Part shown: positions 8,098 through 16,907 of the stretch, in pieces | Layout of the letters: every line of letters starts with the position of its first letter | How positions within the stretch are numbered: the stretch's first letter is position 1 | Source: JBFHER01 sp041584055 | Lineage (GTDB): Bacteria > Bacteroidota > Bacteroidia > Bacteroidales > UBA5342 | DNA: 32,408 bases | Assembly: GCA_041584055.1 (NCBI GenBank) | Contig: JBFHER010000009.1 | Location: 1 to 32,408 of the forward strand | Direction: 5' to 3' | Made by a program: the position numbers and the translations under genes | Notes under the pieces: model-generated | Told to the model about the DNA's origin: nothing | Database searches by the model: none | The model's input: the letters and a program-made list of their open reading frames with translations, nothing else

Positions 8098-9027
8098 ATG
8101 GATATCGACGTAAAAAATGTTACGAAAATCTATGGTAGCCAGAAAGCGGTTGACGACATTTCTTTTAAGGTAAAAACAGGAGAAGTTTTGGGTTTTCTTG
8201 GACCGAACGGAGCAGGAAAAACAACAACCATGAAAGCAATTACCTGTTATCTTTCCACGAATTCCGGTGATATTAATGTTGGTGGTTATTCTGTGAATAA
8301 AGACCCGGATTCGGTGAAGAAAATCATAGGGTATTTGCCGGAACATAATCCTCTTTATCACGATATGGGCGTGATAGACTACCTTAAGTTTGTTGCAGAT
8401 TTACAGGGCATACCAAAAGACAAAACAAATGCCCGTGTGCTTGAAATGGTGAAAGTGTGTGGCTTAAGCAGGGAGAAACACAAGAAAATTGGTGAATTAT
8501 CAAAAGGATATCGCCAACGTGTTGGTTTGGCCCAGGCATTGATTCATGATCCCGAAGTATTGATTCTTGATGAACCAACCACAGGACTGGATCCGAACCA
8601 GATTGTTGAAATACGGGAGCTGATTAAACACATCGGGAAAGAAAAAACGGTGATATTAAGTTCTCACATTCTGGCTGAAGTTGAAGCCACATGCGATCGC
8701 ATCTTAATCATCAATAAAGGAAAAATCGTGGCCGATGGCACTGCGGATTCACTTCGCAAACAAGCGCAGGGCAACGAACTCATTCGTGTTACCATCGAAG
8801 AAGGGGACAAAAATGAAATCTTTAAAGCCATCAACGAACTGAGCTCGGTAAAGGTTGTGGATTTCATAGATGGAAAAGAGAATGCTTTCGAGGTTGAAAG
8901 CAAAGTTGACGCTTCTTCCAGAAAAGATGTCTTTAAGTTATGTGTGGATAAAGGATGGATTTTAACAGAAATGACACCAATTGAAACAAAGCTCGAAGAT
9001 GTATTCCGTGAAGTTACCATGAACTAG
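8098..9027 (+). CDS. gldA: ABC transporter ATP-binding protein, GldA-like
   Basis: This is a 309-residue ABC ATPase. Walker A GPNGAGKTT is at 35-43, and the Q-loop position is YLPE (Glu82) as in many CcmA-type proteins. The signature LSKGY is at 134-138, Walker B VLILDEP has Asp158 and Glu159, the D-loop GLDP is at 164-167, and the H-loop is His190. A C-terminal extension of about 80 residues follows, as in GldA. It energises the permease encoded next. In Flavobacterium johnsoniae GldA, GldF and GldG form an ABC transporter needed for gliding; similar cassettes also occur in non-gliding bacteria. The symbol is therefore by resemblance. It is the first gene of a four-gene operon. Confidence 0.85.
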   Translation: MDIDVKNVTKIYGSQKAVDDISFKVKTGEVLGFLGPNGAGKTTTMKAITCYLSTNSGDINVGGYSVNKDPDSVKKIIGYLPEHNPLYHDMGVIDYLKFVADLQGIPKDKTNARVLEMVKVCGLSREKHKKIGELSKGYRQRVGLAQALIHDPEVLILDEPTTGLDPNQIVEIRELIKHIGKEKTVILSSHILAEVEATCDRILIINKGKIVADGTADSLRKQAQGNELIRVTIEEGDKNEIFKAINELSSVKVVDFIDGKENAFEVESKVDASSRKDVFKLCVDKGWILTEMTPIETKLEDVFREVTMN

Positions 9028-9064
9028 TACAAACAAACATTTATTAATATTAACACAGTCGATT

Positions 9065-9787
9065 ATGAAACAAATTTGGATCATAGCGAGGCGTGAGCTC
9101 CGTTCAAATTTTGATTCCCTGATGGCATATATCCTCATTGTCCTTTTCCTTGGATTCACGGGGTTCTTTACCTGGTTGTCTATGGGAAATATTTTTGCAA
9201 GAGGGCAAGCTGATCTGTCCGGATTCTTTGGAATTGCTTATTGGTCATTGTTCCTATTGATTCCGGCACTCAGCATGAAACTATTGGCCGAAGAACATAA
9301 GTCAGGGACCATTGAATTGTTACTCACAAAAGCCGTGAATGATTGGCAGGTGGTTGCAGGAAAATTTCTTTCAACCTTACTTCTTATTTTGGTGGCACTG
9401 GCGTTAACACTACCGTTTTACATAACTGTCGCTCAACTCGGGCCCATTGATCATGGTGCTATTTGGTGCGGATATCTGGGACTTATTTTAATGAGCTCCG
9501 CATACATAAGCATCGGTGTCTTTGCCAGCAGTATTACCAGCAATCAAATTATTGCCTTTCTACTGGCCTTGTTTATAGGCATATTTTTCCATGTAATTTT
9601 TGGTCTGGTGTCGCAGGGATTGAGCGGGACATTGAGTGAACTATTTGCTTATTTGAACCTCAATACACACTACGAATCAATTACCCGTGGTGTCATTGAT
9701 TCAAAGGACATTATTTATTTTCTAACGATCATCGTGGCAGGACTGGTTTCAGCAGAAACAGTGCTTACAAGAAGAACGGTGAATTAA
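9065..9787 (+). CDS. gldF: ABC-2 type permease, GldF-like
   Basis: This is a 240-residue membrane protein with about six hydrophobic segments, preceded by a short basic cytoplasmic start (IARRELRSNF). An ABC-2 permease stretch SMKLLAEEHKSGTIELLLTKAV lies between segments 2 and 3. Length equals that of GldF proteins (about 240). It lies 37 bp after the ATPase gene and 11 bp before the GldG-like gene, so co-transcription is likely. It would form the membrane channel of the transporter. The cargo is unknown for the whole family. Confidence 0.85.
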   Translation: MKQIWIIARRELRSNFDSLMAYILIVLFLGFTGFFTWLSMGNIFARGQADLSGFFGIAYWSLFLLIPALSMKLLAEEHKSGTIELLLTKAVNDWQVVAGKFLSTLLLILVALALTLPFYITVAQLGPIDHGAIWCGYLGLILMSSAYISIGVFASSITSNQIIAFLLALFIGIFFHVIFGLVSQGLSGTLSELFAYLNLNTHYESITRGVIDSKDIIYFLTIIVAGLVSAETVLTRRTVN

Positions 9788-9798
9788 TCTGAATAATA

Positions 9799-11316
9799 AT
9801 GAAGAAGAAAAATACAGCAGCTTATTCGCTTCTAATCTTATTTGCCATTCTTATTGTTGTGAATATGCTTTCTACACGCTTTTTTGCACGGCTTGATTTT
9901 ACTGAGGATCAGCGATATACATTAAGTGAGGCAACACGAAACATATTGGAAGAACTCACAGAGCCAGTGACCGTCACGGCTTATTTCTCAGAAGATCTTC
10001 CCACCCAAATGGGACCTGTAAAAAATGAGTTTAAGGAAATGCTTATTGAATATGCCAATCGATCCCATGGCAATGTGGTTTACGAATTTATAGATCCCGG
10101 AAAGGATGAAAAAATTCAACAGGAAGCCATGCAGAACGGCATCCAGCCAATTCTGATTACAGTTCAGGAAAAAGATCAGGCAGTTCAGAAAAGAGCTTAT
10201 CTTGGTGCCGTTATACAGGTTGGTGAATCCTCCGAGGTCATGCCTGTAATACAGTCAGGATCAGCCATGGAATATGGTCTGTCCACCTCCATAAAGAAAC
10301 TTGTGGTGACAGACAAACCTGTGATTGGATTCATTCAGGGGCATGGCGAGGCTTCGTTGAGCGAAATGGGACAAGCCATTCAGGGCCTTAACATCCTTTA
10401 CAATGTTGAGTCTGTAAACCTCACAGACTCAACAAATATGTCAAAATACAAAGCCATCGGCTTGATTCGTCCCAGGGATACAATTCCTGAGAACCAATTG
10501 GCCTTGCTTGACAATTACCTGGCAAATGGTGGATCCATGTTCATTGCGGCAGACCGCGTAAATTCTGATCTTGGAAGCAGCATCATGGGGAATCTTGTTT
10601 CCACGGGACTTGAGAGCTGGCTGGCAGCAAAAGGCATCAATGTTGCACCATCTTTTTTGATTGATGCAAACTGCGGGTCAGTTACCATTCCACAACGCAT
10701 TGGCGCATTTACGGTAAATGCACAGGCAAGCTTTCCTTACCTTCCAATTATTACAAATTTTCATGATCATCCGGCAGTGGAAGGTTTAGAAACTATGATG
10801 ATGATGTTTGCAAGTCCGATTCGATTTTCAGGTGATTCAAGCATCACCTATACCCCACTTGCATCTGCTTCTGAAAAATGTAACGAGCTGAATGCACCTC
10901 TCTATTTTGATGTTCAAAAACGTTGGACCGAAGCTGATTTCCCCCAGTCAAATCTTGTTGTTAGTGCGTTGTTTGAAGGGAAGTTGTCCGGTCCACAGAA
11001 TGCAAGACTCATACTGATTACAGATGGTGATTTGGCGGTAAATGGCATGGGTCAGCAGGCACGTCAATTACAGCCTGATAATGTAAACTTCATGGTAAAC
11101 TCAATCGATTGGTTAAGTGACGACACCGGATTGATCAATCTTAGAACCAAGGGGATTACGTCCAGAATGCTGGAGCAGGTGGAAGACGGTAAAAAATCTT
11201 TTTATAAATGGTTAAACTTCTTGTTGCCCATACTTTTGGTGGTTTTCTATGGTATATTCCGTGCACAGCGCAACCGCATGATAAGAATAAAACGAATGGA
11301 GGAAAATTATGTCTAA
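9799..11316 (+). CDS. gldG: GldG-like auxiliary protein of the ABC transporter
   Basis: This 505-residue protein has an N-terminal membrane anchor (about residues 8-27). A long extracytoplasmic domain of the ABC-type uncharacterised transport family (IFT52/GldG-like) follows. A second membrane segment near 471-490 is followed by a basic tail rich in Arg and Lys. Family marks include the RFFARLDFTEDQRYTLSEAT stretch near the N-terminus, VIGFIQGHGEAS near 174-185 and LILITDGDLAVNG near 410. It probably works next to the permease on the periplasmic side. The downstream gene overlaps its end by 8 bp. Confidence 0.85.
   Translation: MKKKNTAAYSLLILFAILIVVNMLSTRFFARLDFTEDQRYTLSEATRNILEELTEPVTVTAYFSEDLPTQMGPVKNEFKEMLIEYANRSHGNVVYEFIDPGKDEKIQQEAMQNGIQPILITVQEKDQAVQKRAYLGAVIQVGESSEVMPVIQSGSAMEYGLSTSIKKLVVTDKPVIGFIQGHGEASLSEMGQAIQGLNILYNVESVNLTDSTNMSKYKAIGLIRPRDTIPENQLALLDNYLANGGSMFIAADRVNSDLGSSIMGNLVSTGLESWLAAKGINVAPSFLIDANCGSVTIPQRIGAFTVNAQASFPYLPIITNFHDHPAVEGLETMMMMFASPIRFSGDSSITYTPLASASEKCNELNAPLYFDVQKRWTEADFPQSNLVVSALFEGKLSGPQNARLILITDGDLAVNGMGQQARQLQPDNVNFMVNSIDWLSDDTGLINLRTKGITSRMLEQVEDGKKSFYKWLNFLLPILLVVFYGIFRAQRNRMIRIKRMEENYV
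11298..11302 (+). promoter_or_regulatory. Shine-Dalgarno GGAGG before the DUF4340 gene
   Basis: GGAGG lies six bases before the ATG at 11309, inside the last codons of the GldG-like gene. It supports this start and translational coupling. The next in-frame ATG is at 11321. Confidence 0.6.
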
Positions 11317-12274
11317 AATAATGAATATAAAAGGACTCCTAATTACATTGGGCGTTCTAATTGCAATATTGATCGTTGTTATGATCAGTGATTCTAAGAC
11401 GGAGGATCGAAGCTTTAAAAAGGATTTGATTTCCCTTGAAGTTGATCAGGTAAATGAAATACAAATTTATCCAAGGGGGGCTGCGACAGGTTCTTTTGTA
11501 ACATTAAACAAAGCGGAAGATACCTGGAAAGTAAGTGGAGAGAAAGGGACTTTCAGAGCAGATCAAAATCAGGTTCCTAACATGATAAGACAGTTGAATG
11601 AGATCACCGCAGAACGAGTGGCTGCAAATAAAAAGGATCAGTGGGCTAAATATGAAGTGAACGACAGCCTGAGTACAAGGGTTGTTGCCAAAGGTGAGAA
11701 AGGTGAATTGGTTGATATTTACATTGGAAAATTCTCTTATCAGCAGCCGGCAAATACAGGCGCTTACAATCCATATCAACAACAGCAGGGAAAAATGACT
11801 ACCTACGTTCGTTTGTCGAAGGAAAAAGAAGTGTATGCCGTTAACGGTTTCCTGTCAGCAAGTTTTAACAAAGACGTGGATCAGTTACGCGATCGAACAG
11901 TGATCAGCGGCAATAGTGGCAACTGGACAAAGGTATCTGTTAATCATCCTGGTGACAGTTCTTTTGTAATGGAAAAAAACGGCAATGAATGGAGGATAAA
12001 CAACATGGCATGTGATTCTGCAAGTGTCGTGGAATACATTCGAAACCTTGGTTCTTTAAGAGGAAGTGCGTATGTTCAGGGATTATCGCAAGGGGAAGTG
12101 ATGCATGAAATGATCATTGAAGGAAACGGCTTAAGTGCTCCTATTCATATCACTGCATCCATGAGCAACGGCACGCAGGCCATTGAATCGAGTTTGAATA
12201 AGGGCAATGTTTTTGATGGTGCTCAGGGACAATTGTTTGACAAACTGTTTCGTAAACGGCCGACTTTAAAGTAA
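11309..12274 (+). CDS. DUF4340 domain protein, last gene of the Gld-like ABC operon
   Basis: This 321-residue protein has one membrane segment (about residues 9-26) and an extracytoplasmic DUF4340 region. That region contains the usual EVDQVNEIQIYP and VNDSLSTRVVAK-type strands, a Y/Q/N-rich insertion around 150-160 (NPYQQQQGK), and DQLRDRTV near 190. DUF4340 genes often follow the ATPase-permease-GldG trio, which suggests a subunit or periplasmic partner of the same transporter. No enzymatic motif is visible. It overlaps the previous gene by 8 bp and is followed by the operon terminator. Confidence 0.82.
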   Translation: MSKIMNIKGLLITLGVLIAILIVVMISDSKTEDRSFKKDLISLEVDQVNEIQIYPRGAATGSFVTLNKAEDTWKVSGEKGTFRADQNQVPNMIRQLNEITAERVAANKKDQWAKYEVNDSLSTRVVAKGEKGELVDIYIGKFSYQQPANTGAYNPYQQQQGKMTTYVRLSKEKEVYAVNGFLSASFNKDVDQLRDRTVISGNSGNWTKVSVNHPGDSSFVMEKNGNEWRINNMACDSASVVEYIRNLGSLRGSAYVQGLSQGEVMHEMIIEGNGLSAPIHITASMSNGTQAIESSLNKGNVFDGAQGQLFDKLFRKRPTLK

Positions 12275-12302
12275 TTTTTTTGTAAGCCGTGAAACGGAGG
12301 AT

Positions 12303-12389
12303 CCCCTCTTGCATTCAACCGCTTCGCACAGTTGCTAAAAGGAAAACACCTTGTGCGTTAAATGGGAGAAGGCAAGAGGGGTTTATTTT
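12303..12389 (+). terminator. Large stem terminator closing the ABC/Gld operon
   Basis: CCCCTCTTGC (12303-12312) pairs perfectly with GCAAGAGGGG (12372-12381) and is followed by TTTATTTTT. The 59-nt loop can fold further, with GCAC...GTGC around AAGG-aaaaca-CCTT. The T run places it as a plus-strand terminator. The loop is much larger than usual, so an embedded RNA element cannot be excluded. It lies between convergent genes. Confidence 0.65.
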
Positions 12390-12424
12390 TCACGTGAAGG
12401 CACAAATGCTGCTTGCTTCACATT

Positions 12425-13426
12425 TCAATTTCCAAGTGTTGCAACCATTATTGCCTTAATGGTGTGCATTCTGTTTTCTGCTTCTTCGAAAACAAGGGAG
12501 GCTGATGATTCAAACACCTCTTCGCTTACTTCCATTGATTTTAAGCCAAACTTTTTATATATCTCCGCCCCTACTTTTGTGTCCTGGTTATGGAAGGCGG
12601 GCAAACAGTGCAAGAATTTAACATTTGCATTGCCCGTTAAGTCCATCATTTTTTGATTCACCTGATAGGGAAGCAATTGCTCAATGCGCTCTGCCCAAAC
12701 GTCGTCGGCTTCTCCCATACTAACCCAAACATCTGTGTAGAGGAAATCACAGTCCTTTACTCCTGTTGCTATGGATTCAGTCAATGTGATTGTCGCTCCG
12801 GTATTTTCAGCGATCTTTTTGCAAATCTTCACCAGATCATCCTCCGGCCAGCAGGCTCTGGGTGCAACTGCACGAAAGTCCATGCCCATTTTAGCAGCTC
12901 CTACCATCAGCGAATTTCCCATATTGTTTCTGGCATCGCCAAGGTATGCAAAGCTAATTTGCGGCAGCATTTTATCACAATGTTCTTCCATGGTCATAAA
13001 GTCAGCCAAAATCTGTGTGGGATGAAACTCATTTGTCAGTCCGTTCCAAACCGGTACACCCGCATAAGTACCCAATTCTTCAACAATTTGCTGTCCAAAA
13101 CCACGATACTCAATTCCATCATACATTCTTCCCAAGACCCGAGCTGTATCCTTCATCGTTTCCTTATGGCCAATCTGAGTTCCTGAAGGACCAAGGTATG
13201 TGACGCTTGCACCCTGATCGCGGGCAGCCACTTCAAAGGCACAACGCGTGCGTGTGGATGATTTTTCAAAAATAAGGGCTAACTGTTTGCCCTTCAGAGT
13301 TTTTTCTTCTTTTCCGGCTTTCTTTGCCTGTTTCAGCTGTTTGGCAAGCTCCAGTAAGTGACGAATTTCATCCTGAGAAAAGTCCAGCAACTTTAAGAAG
13401 TTACGACCTTTAAGCTTATCTTGCAT
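12425..13426 (-). CDS. argF: Ornithine carbamoyltransferase
   Basis: This 333-residue enzyme transfers the carbamoyl group from carbamoyl phosphate to ornithine, giving citrulline. The carbamoyl-phosphate loop SSTRTR is at 56-61, HPTQ at 135-138, the ornithine-binding D-x3-S-M-G at Asp232/Ser236-Met237-Gly238, and HCLP with the catalytic Cys274. Length and motifs are those of the E. coli type. The SMG loop argues for free ornithine rather than the N-acetyl or N-succinyl ornithine used by the ArgF' enzymes of many Bacteroidota. No other arginine gene is nearby, so it may serve biosynthesis or be the arcB-type catabolic enzyme. Confidence 0.92.
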   Translation of the reverse strand: MQDKLKGRNFLKLLDFSQDEIRHLLELAKQLKQAKKAGKEEKTLKGKQLALIFEKSSTRTRCAFEVAARDQGASVTYLGPSGTQIGHKETMKDTARVLGRMYDGIEYRGFGQQIVEELGTYAGVPVWNGLTNEFHPTQILADFMTMEEHCDKMLPQISFAYLGDARNNMGNSLMVGAAKMGMDFRAVAPRACWPEDDLVKICKKIAENTGATITLTESIATGVKDCDFLYTDVWVSMGEADDVWAERIEQLLPYQVNQKMMDLTGNANVKFLHCLPAFHNQDTKVGAEIYKKFGLKSMEVSEEVFESSASLVFEEAENRMHTIKAIMVATLGN

Positions 13427-13456
13427 GTCTATTTCGTTTTATATGCATTTATCCTT

Positions 13457-13473
13457 GCAAAATAAATATTTGC
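13457..13473. promoter_or_regulatory. Inverted repeat in the argF/nitroreductase divergent promoter region
   Basis: GCAAA-ataaata-TTTGC sits almost midway between the two divergent starts (13426 and 13512). Each half contributes to a near match of the -7 box (AATATTTG on plus, 7 of 8). It could be a shared promoter or operator core. The gap holds no other signal. Confidence 0.35.
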
Positions 13474-13511
13474 CAGTGATAAAATACTGATAACTCTCAG
13501 ATTTTAAAGAT

Positions 13512-14048
13512 ATGGATTCTTTTCTTCAACTAATTAAACAGCGCAAAAGCTGCAGACGCTTTCAGAACAGAAAAGTGGAAGCTGATAAAAAGGAAATATT
13601 AATTTCATCTGCCCTCCTTGCTCCAACATCGAAAAACAGTCGTCCCTGGGAATTTCTGGTGATTGAAGATCAAAAAACCCTTGAAGCACTCAGTTTTTCT
13701 AAACCGCATGGATCTAAACTATTGAAATATGCTCCTCTTGCAATTATTGTGATGGCTGACCCTGAAAAAAGTGATGTGTGGGTTGAAGATACGTCTATTG
13801 CATCTATTTATTTGCAACTTGCGGCAGAAGATCTCAAGCTTGGCAGTTGCTGGGTGCAGATACGTGAACGGTCGCACAGCACAGGCATCAAATCTGAAGA
13901 TTACATTCGTCGTATTTTGAACATACCAGAACACTTAAGAATTACTTCCATTATCGCGCTTGGCTATAAAGAAGATGAGCTGGACATAGGTAAAGATCAT
14001 CTTTTTTTGGATGAGAAAGTTCATACTGAAGTGTATGGCGAAGAATAA
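13512..14048 (+). CDS. Nitroreductase family FMN-dependent oxidoreductase
   Basis: This is a 178-residue nitroreductase-fold protein. The N-terminal FMN phosphate site RKSCRRF is at about 11-17, and the conserved APTSKNSRPWEF stretch at about 37-48 contacts FMN. A third FMN-binding stretch, GSCWVQIRER, is near 116-125. These enzymes use NAD(P)H to reduce nitro compounds, quinones or related acceptors, usually as dimers in the cytoplasm. The natural substrate is unknown. It is divergent from argF and probably monocistronic, with a weak hairpin after the stop. Confidence 0.88.
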   Translation: MDSFLQLIKQRKSCRRFQNRKVEADKKEILISSALLAPTSKNSRPWEFLVIEDQKTLEALSFSKPHGSKLLKYAPLAIIVMADPEKSDVWVEDTSIASIYLQLAAEDLKLGSCWVQIRERSHSTGIKSEDYIRRILNIPEHLRITSIIALGYKEDELDIGKDHLFLDEKVHTEVYGEE

Positions 14049-14062
14049 GTTCTAAAGAAATT

Positions 14063-14101
14063 AAAGGATTTAGAGAAAAGATAGTCTTCTCTTTAACCTT
14101 T
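14063..14101 (+). terminator. Imperfect hairpin after the nitroreductase gene
   Basis: The arm at 14063-14077 (AAAGG then TAGAGAA) pairs with 14087-14101 at 12 of 15 positions, around a 9-nt loop. It is followed by ATATAG, not a clear T run, so termination activity is uncertain. Confidence 0.35.
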
Positions 14102-14141
14102 ATATAGAGTGATTCTATTTTTATTTGATGGCGTGTTTAAC

Positions 14142-14149
14142 TATTTTCG
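14142..14149 (+). promoter_or_regulatory. Possible -7 box (TATTTTCG) of the SatP-family gene
   Basis: TATTTTCG matches TAnnTTTG at 7 of 8 positions and lies 60 nt before the ATG at 14210. No clear -33 box at the right spacing. Confidence 0.35.
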
Positions 14150-14209
14150 CGGCTTAAAATATGTTCTACAGCACAAAAAGAAAAAACAAATAAAAATAAA
14201 ATCATTAGC

Positions 14210-14785
14210 ATGGAAAACAACACATTTGTAACAAGGGATATAACTGCGAATCCGGGACCACTTGGATTGTGCGGCTTTGGGTTAAGCACGGTACTTTTAA
14301 ATCTGCACAATGCCGGACTTTTTGAAATGGACACCATGATCCTGGCCATGGGCTTAATTATGGGTGGACTTGTGCAAATTCTTGTTGGAATAATGGAATG
14401 GCGTAAAAACAATTTATTTGGAACAATGGCATTTACGTCTTATGGTGCATTTTGGATATCACTTGTGGTATTACTTATTTTACCAAAACTAGGCCTTGGT
14501 GCGGCACCATCTCCAATCGCAATGGGGTATTATTTATCCATGTGGGGTATTTTTAGTCTGGGACTTTTTGTGGCAACACTAAAAATGCACAAGAGCATGA
14601 TGTGGCTTTTTGGAAGTGTTGTGGTTCTGTTTACCTTGCTTGCCATTGCGAATTTCAGCGGGAGTCATCTGATTCATACCCTGGCTGGTATCGAAGGTAT
14701 TTTCTGTGGCGGACTGGCTTTGTATATTGCCATGGCGCATTTATTCGAGGAAGTTTATAAAAAACCTATTTTACCCCTTGTATGA
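14210..14785 (+). CDS. satP: Acetate/succinate transporter, SatP (YaaH/GPR1/FUN34) family
   Basis: This 191-residue protein has six membrane segments. The family signature NPGPLGLCGFGLST is in the first segment (E. coli form NPAPLGL), followed by LLNLHNAGLF. These match the AceTr family, whose members carry acetate and succinate, often as a hexameric channel coupled to H+. Length equals that of E. coli SatP (188). It lies alone and converges on the sensor kinase gene, with 38 bp between stop codons. Confidence 0.9.
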   Translation: MENNTFVTRDITANPGPLGLCGFGLSTVLLNLHNAGLFEMDTMILAMGLIMGGLVQILVGIMEWRKNNLFGTMAFTSYGAFWISLVVLLILPKLGLGAAPSPIAMGYYLSMWGIFSLGLFVATLKMHKSMMWLFGSVVVLFTLLAIANFSGSHLIHTLAGIEGIFCGGLALYIAMAHLFEEVYKKPILPLV

Positions 14786-14823
14786 TCAGGCAAAGGAAGC
14801 CGTGAGAGGATGCGTTTTGTCCG

Positions 14824-16902
14824 TTAAATTAGCACCTCCACGCGTGTACCGTGGGAATTTGGGATAATATCTGACAAATCGCTAATTTTAATTTCAAGAT
14901 TGGTTTGATAGAGCTTATTGATGTGTTTGATCTGTTCCAGAAAGAGGCTTTGTCCTTTTTTTGTGCCTGATGTGTGGCCATCCTTTTGGGATTTATGAAT
15001 ACCAATGCCATTGTCTGTAATTGTAATTGCAATTTGGTTCCCTTTCTTTTTCACTTCAATGCTAATTTTTCCTTTGTATCTGATGTCGTAAAAGGCATGT
15101 TTGATGGCATTTTCTACGAATCCCTGCAATAATAATTTAGGTATTTCTACCTTTTCCTGTTCAACAAGCCCATCCATATTTATTTGAAATTCAAAAAGGT
15201 TTGGAAAGCGCACCTGTTGAAAAGAGATGTAGTCTTTTGTAAATTGCAATTCTTCTTTTAAACTGCGGAATATTTTATCTGAGAATATGAGCGATGAACG
15301 TATCATTCGGGTAAAGCCCAGAAAGAGATCATATGCTACTTTTTTATCCTCTTTGTAGATGGCGTTACCAACAGAGTTAAGTGCATTGAAGGTGAAGTGT
15401 GGATCCAGTTGGTTGCTCAGCACCTGTAACTGCAGGTTCGTGATTTTATTAAGTGTATTTTGCTGCTTTTCATTTCGCTTGTTTTGAAAAAATACAATCA
15501 TGGCGACAAATAAAACCGACACCACATAGGTCAGCATCCAAAACGGATATTTAAGCATATAATAAGGGTTAATTTTGTAGTTCAGATACGTTGTTCCTTT
15601 TGCATTCACAAGGAACAAGGTCCCGGATGCTTTAGCTGCATCAAAGTGATTTGACAGATGATTGTAATATTCGTTGAAATTGAACTCACCTGTTTTTTTA
15701 AAACGATGATTTAAGATTTCGTAGGTATTTTTGTTTTTATCAAAGGTAAGGAGTTCTTTCTTTTTGTTATCAGTTAGTTCAATCTGAATGAAAAGATTGC
15801 GATGTTTACCATTAAATCTGACTTTCTGAATCAGCATTTTATCAGGAATAAACTCCATTATCTCATCATCCGTCAGGTTGATAACAAAGAATTGGTCATG
15901 GTCATTAACATTGATTTTTGCAATCAGAGGATGAAGTTGAAAATCAAAATGTTTTTCTGATAATACTTCCCCTTTAACATTAAATTTAATCAGGGTGTTA
16001 CGATGGGTAGTCCGATTGTAAATGCCATGGATGGAAAAAAAATAATTTTCATACGGGATAAATGACATCAAGCTCCCCGAAAATCCGCCATATGGTATGG
16101 GGTCGAAAATGAATTGCAGGTTTTCGTCAAAACCAAATATCCACGAACAGCTGTCATTGTAAGGATAAGGGAAATCTGATGATACGTTGCCATAGGCTAT
16201 CCCCGAAGATAAAATAAGTGCTGAATCTCCGTTATCAAATAATTCTCCCCCCAGATGTGCAGCGCCCATATTAATTGAACAAATCAATGAATCATTGTTT
16301 AAATCGTAACGAAATAACCTTCGGGGGAATAAACTAAATCCTCCTGCAACAGAAAAATAAAATTCCTTGCCACCGTCTTTGTTAACATCAAAGGCTCCGA
16401 TGTTACGGATGTTGAAATCTAATTTTTCATTGTATCCTCCTATTTTAGTGATAAAACGATCTTCTTTAAGAAGTTTTTTCCGATTGTACGAAAAGACATT
16501 TAGAAATAAGGAATCCTGTCTTTGTGTAAAAATCATCAAATCCTTTATTTTATCACCGTCCATATCACAGCCATAGGGTATGTATGGCTCCCGGGTTTGA
16601 GCTTTAGTGCCATTGAAATTATACTGATCAAGCAATTCATCACGATCATCATAGGTAAGCAAATAGAGTGCATTGTTTATTTCCTTCCCCAATACCATTT
16701 TTTCATGAGCACCATCTTTTTCCAGATCTGTATAAAATACAATTCTTTCTTCCCTAATTGGGTTTGGATCAAAAATATAATGTTCAAATTGAAACGGGTT
16801 AGATATAATAATTATAATCGCGGGCAGAATACCCAGTACCAAAGGGTTGAACAAACCAATGGAAATGAATCCACTTTTTTGGAACAGTTGTTTGACTTTC
16901 AA
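14824..16902 (-). CDS. LytS-type sensor histidine kinase with FG-GAP-like extracytoplasmic sensor
   Basis: This is a 692-residue protein. The first membrane segment is at about 11-34. An extracytoplasmic region of about 415 residues follows and carries FG-GAP/VCBS-like acidic loops at Asp59 (DLEKDGAHEK), Asp113 (DMDGDKIKD) and Asp172 (DVNKDGGKE). The second membrane segment is at about 453-472, with a short coiled coil after it. A His_kinase domain follows with QLDPHFTFNALNS (His502), the ATPase N-box GFVENAIKHAF (Asn598) and ITDNGIGI (Asp630). The kinase part is of the LytS/YpdA type. The loops look like Ca2+ sites and the region probably folds as a beta-propeller; this is inference. The gene starts 5 bp after its response regulator gene and should be co-transcribed with it. 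Confidence 0.88.
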   Translation of the reverse strand: MKVKQLFQKSGFISIGLFNPLVLGILPAIIIIISNPFQFEHYIFDPNPIREERIVFYTDLEKDGAHEKMVLGKEINNALYLLTYDDRDELLDQYNFNGTKAQTREPYIPYGCDMDGDKIKDLMIFTQRQDSLFLNVFSYNRKKLLKEDRFITKIGGYNEKLDFNIRNIGAFDVNKDGGKEFYFSVAGGFSLFPRRLFRYDLNNDSLICSINMGAAHLGGELFDNGDSALILSSGIAYGNVSSDFPYPYNDSCSWIFGFDENLQFIFDPIPYGGFSGSLMSFIPYENYFFSIHGIYNRTTHRNTLIKFNVKGEVLSEKHFDFQLHPLIAKINVNDHDQFFVINLTDDEIMEFIPDKMLIQKVRFNGKHRNLFIQIELTDNKKKELLTFDKNKNTYEILNHRFKKTGEFNFNEYYNHLSNHFDAAKASGTLFLVNAKGTTYLNYKINPYYMLKYPFWMLTYVVSVLFVAMIVFFQNKRNEKQQNTLNKITNLQLQVLSNQLDPHFTFNALNSVGNAIYKEDKKVAYDLFLGFTRMIRSSLIFSDKIFRSLKEELQFTKDYISFQQVRFPNLFEFQINMDGLVEQEKVEIPKLLLQGFVENAIKHAFYDIRYKGKISIEVKKKGNQIAITITDNGIGIHKSQKDGHTSGTKKGQSLFLEQIKHINKLYQTNLEIKISDLSDIIPNSHGTRVEVLI

Positions 16903-16907
16903 TGAGA

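Noticed and set aside
12653..13186. 177-codon plus-strand ORF opposite argF
   Set aside because: Argf covers it completely on the minus strand with all catalytic motifs; the ORF has no recognisable domain.
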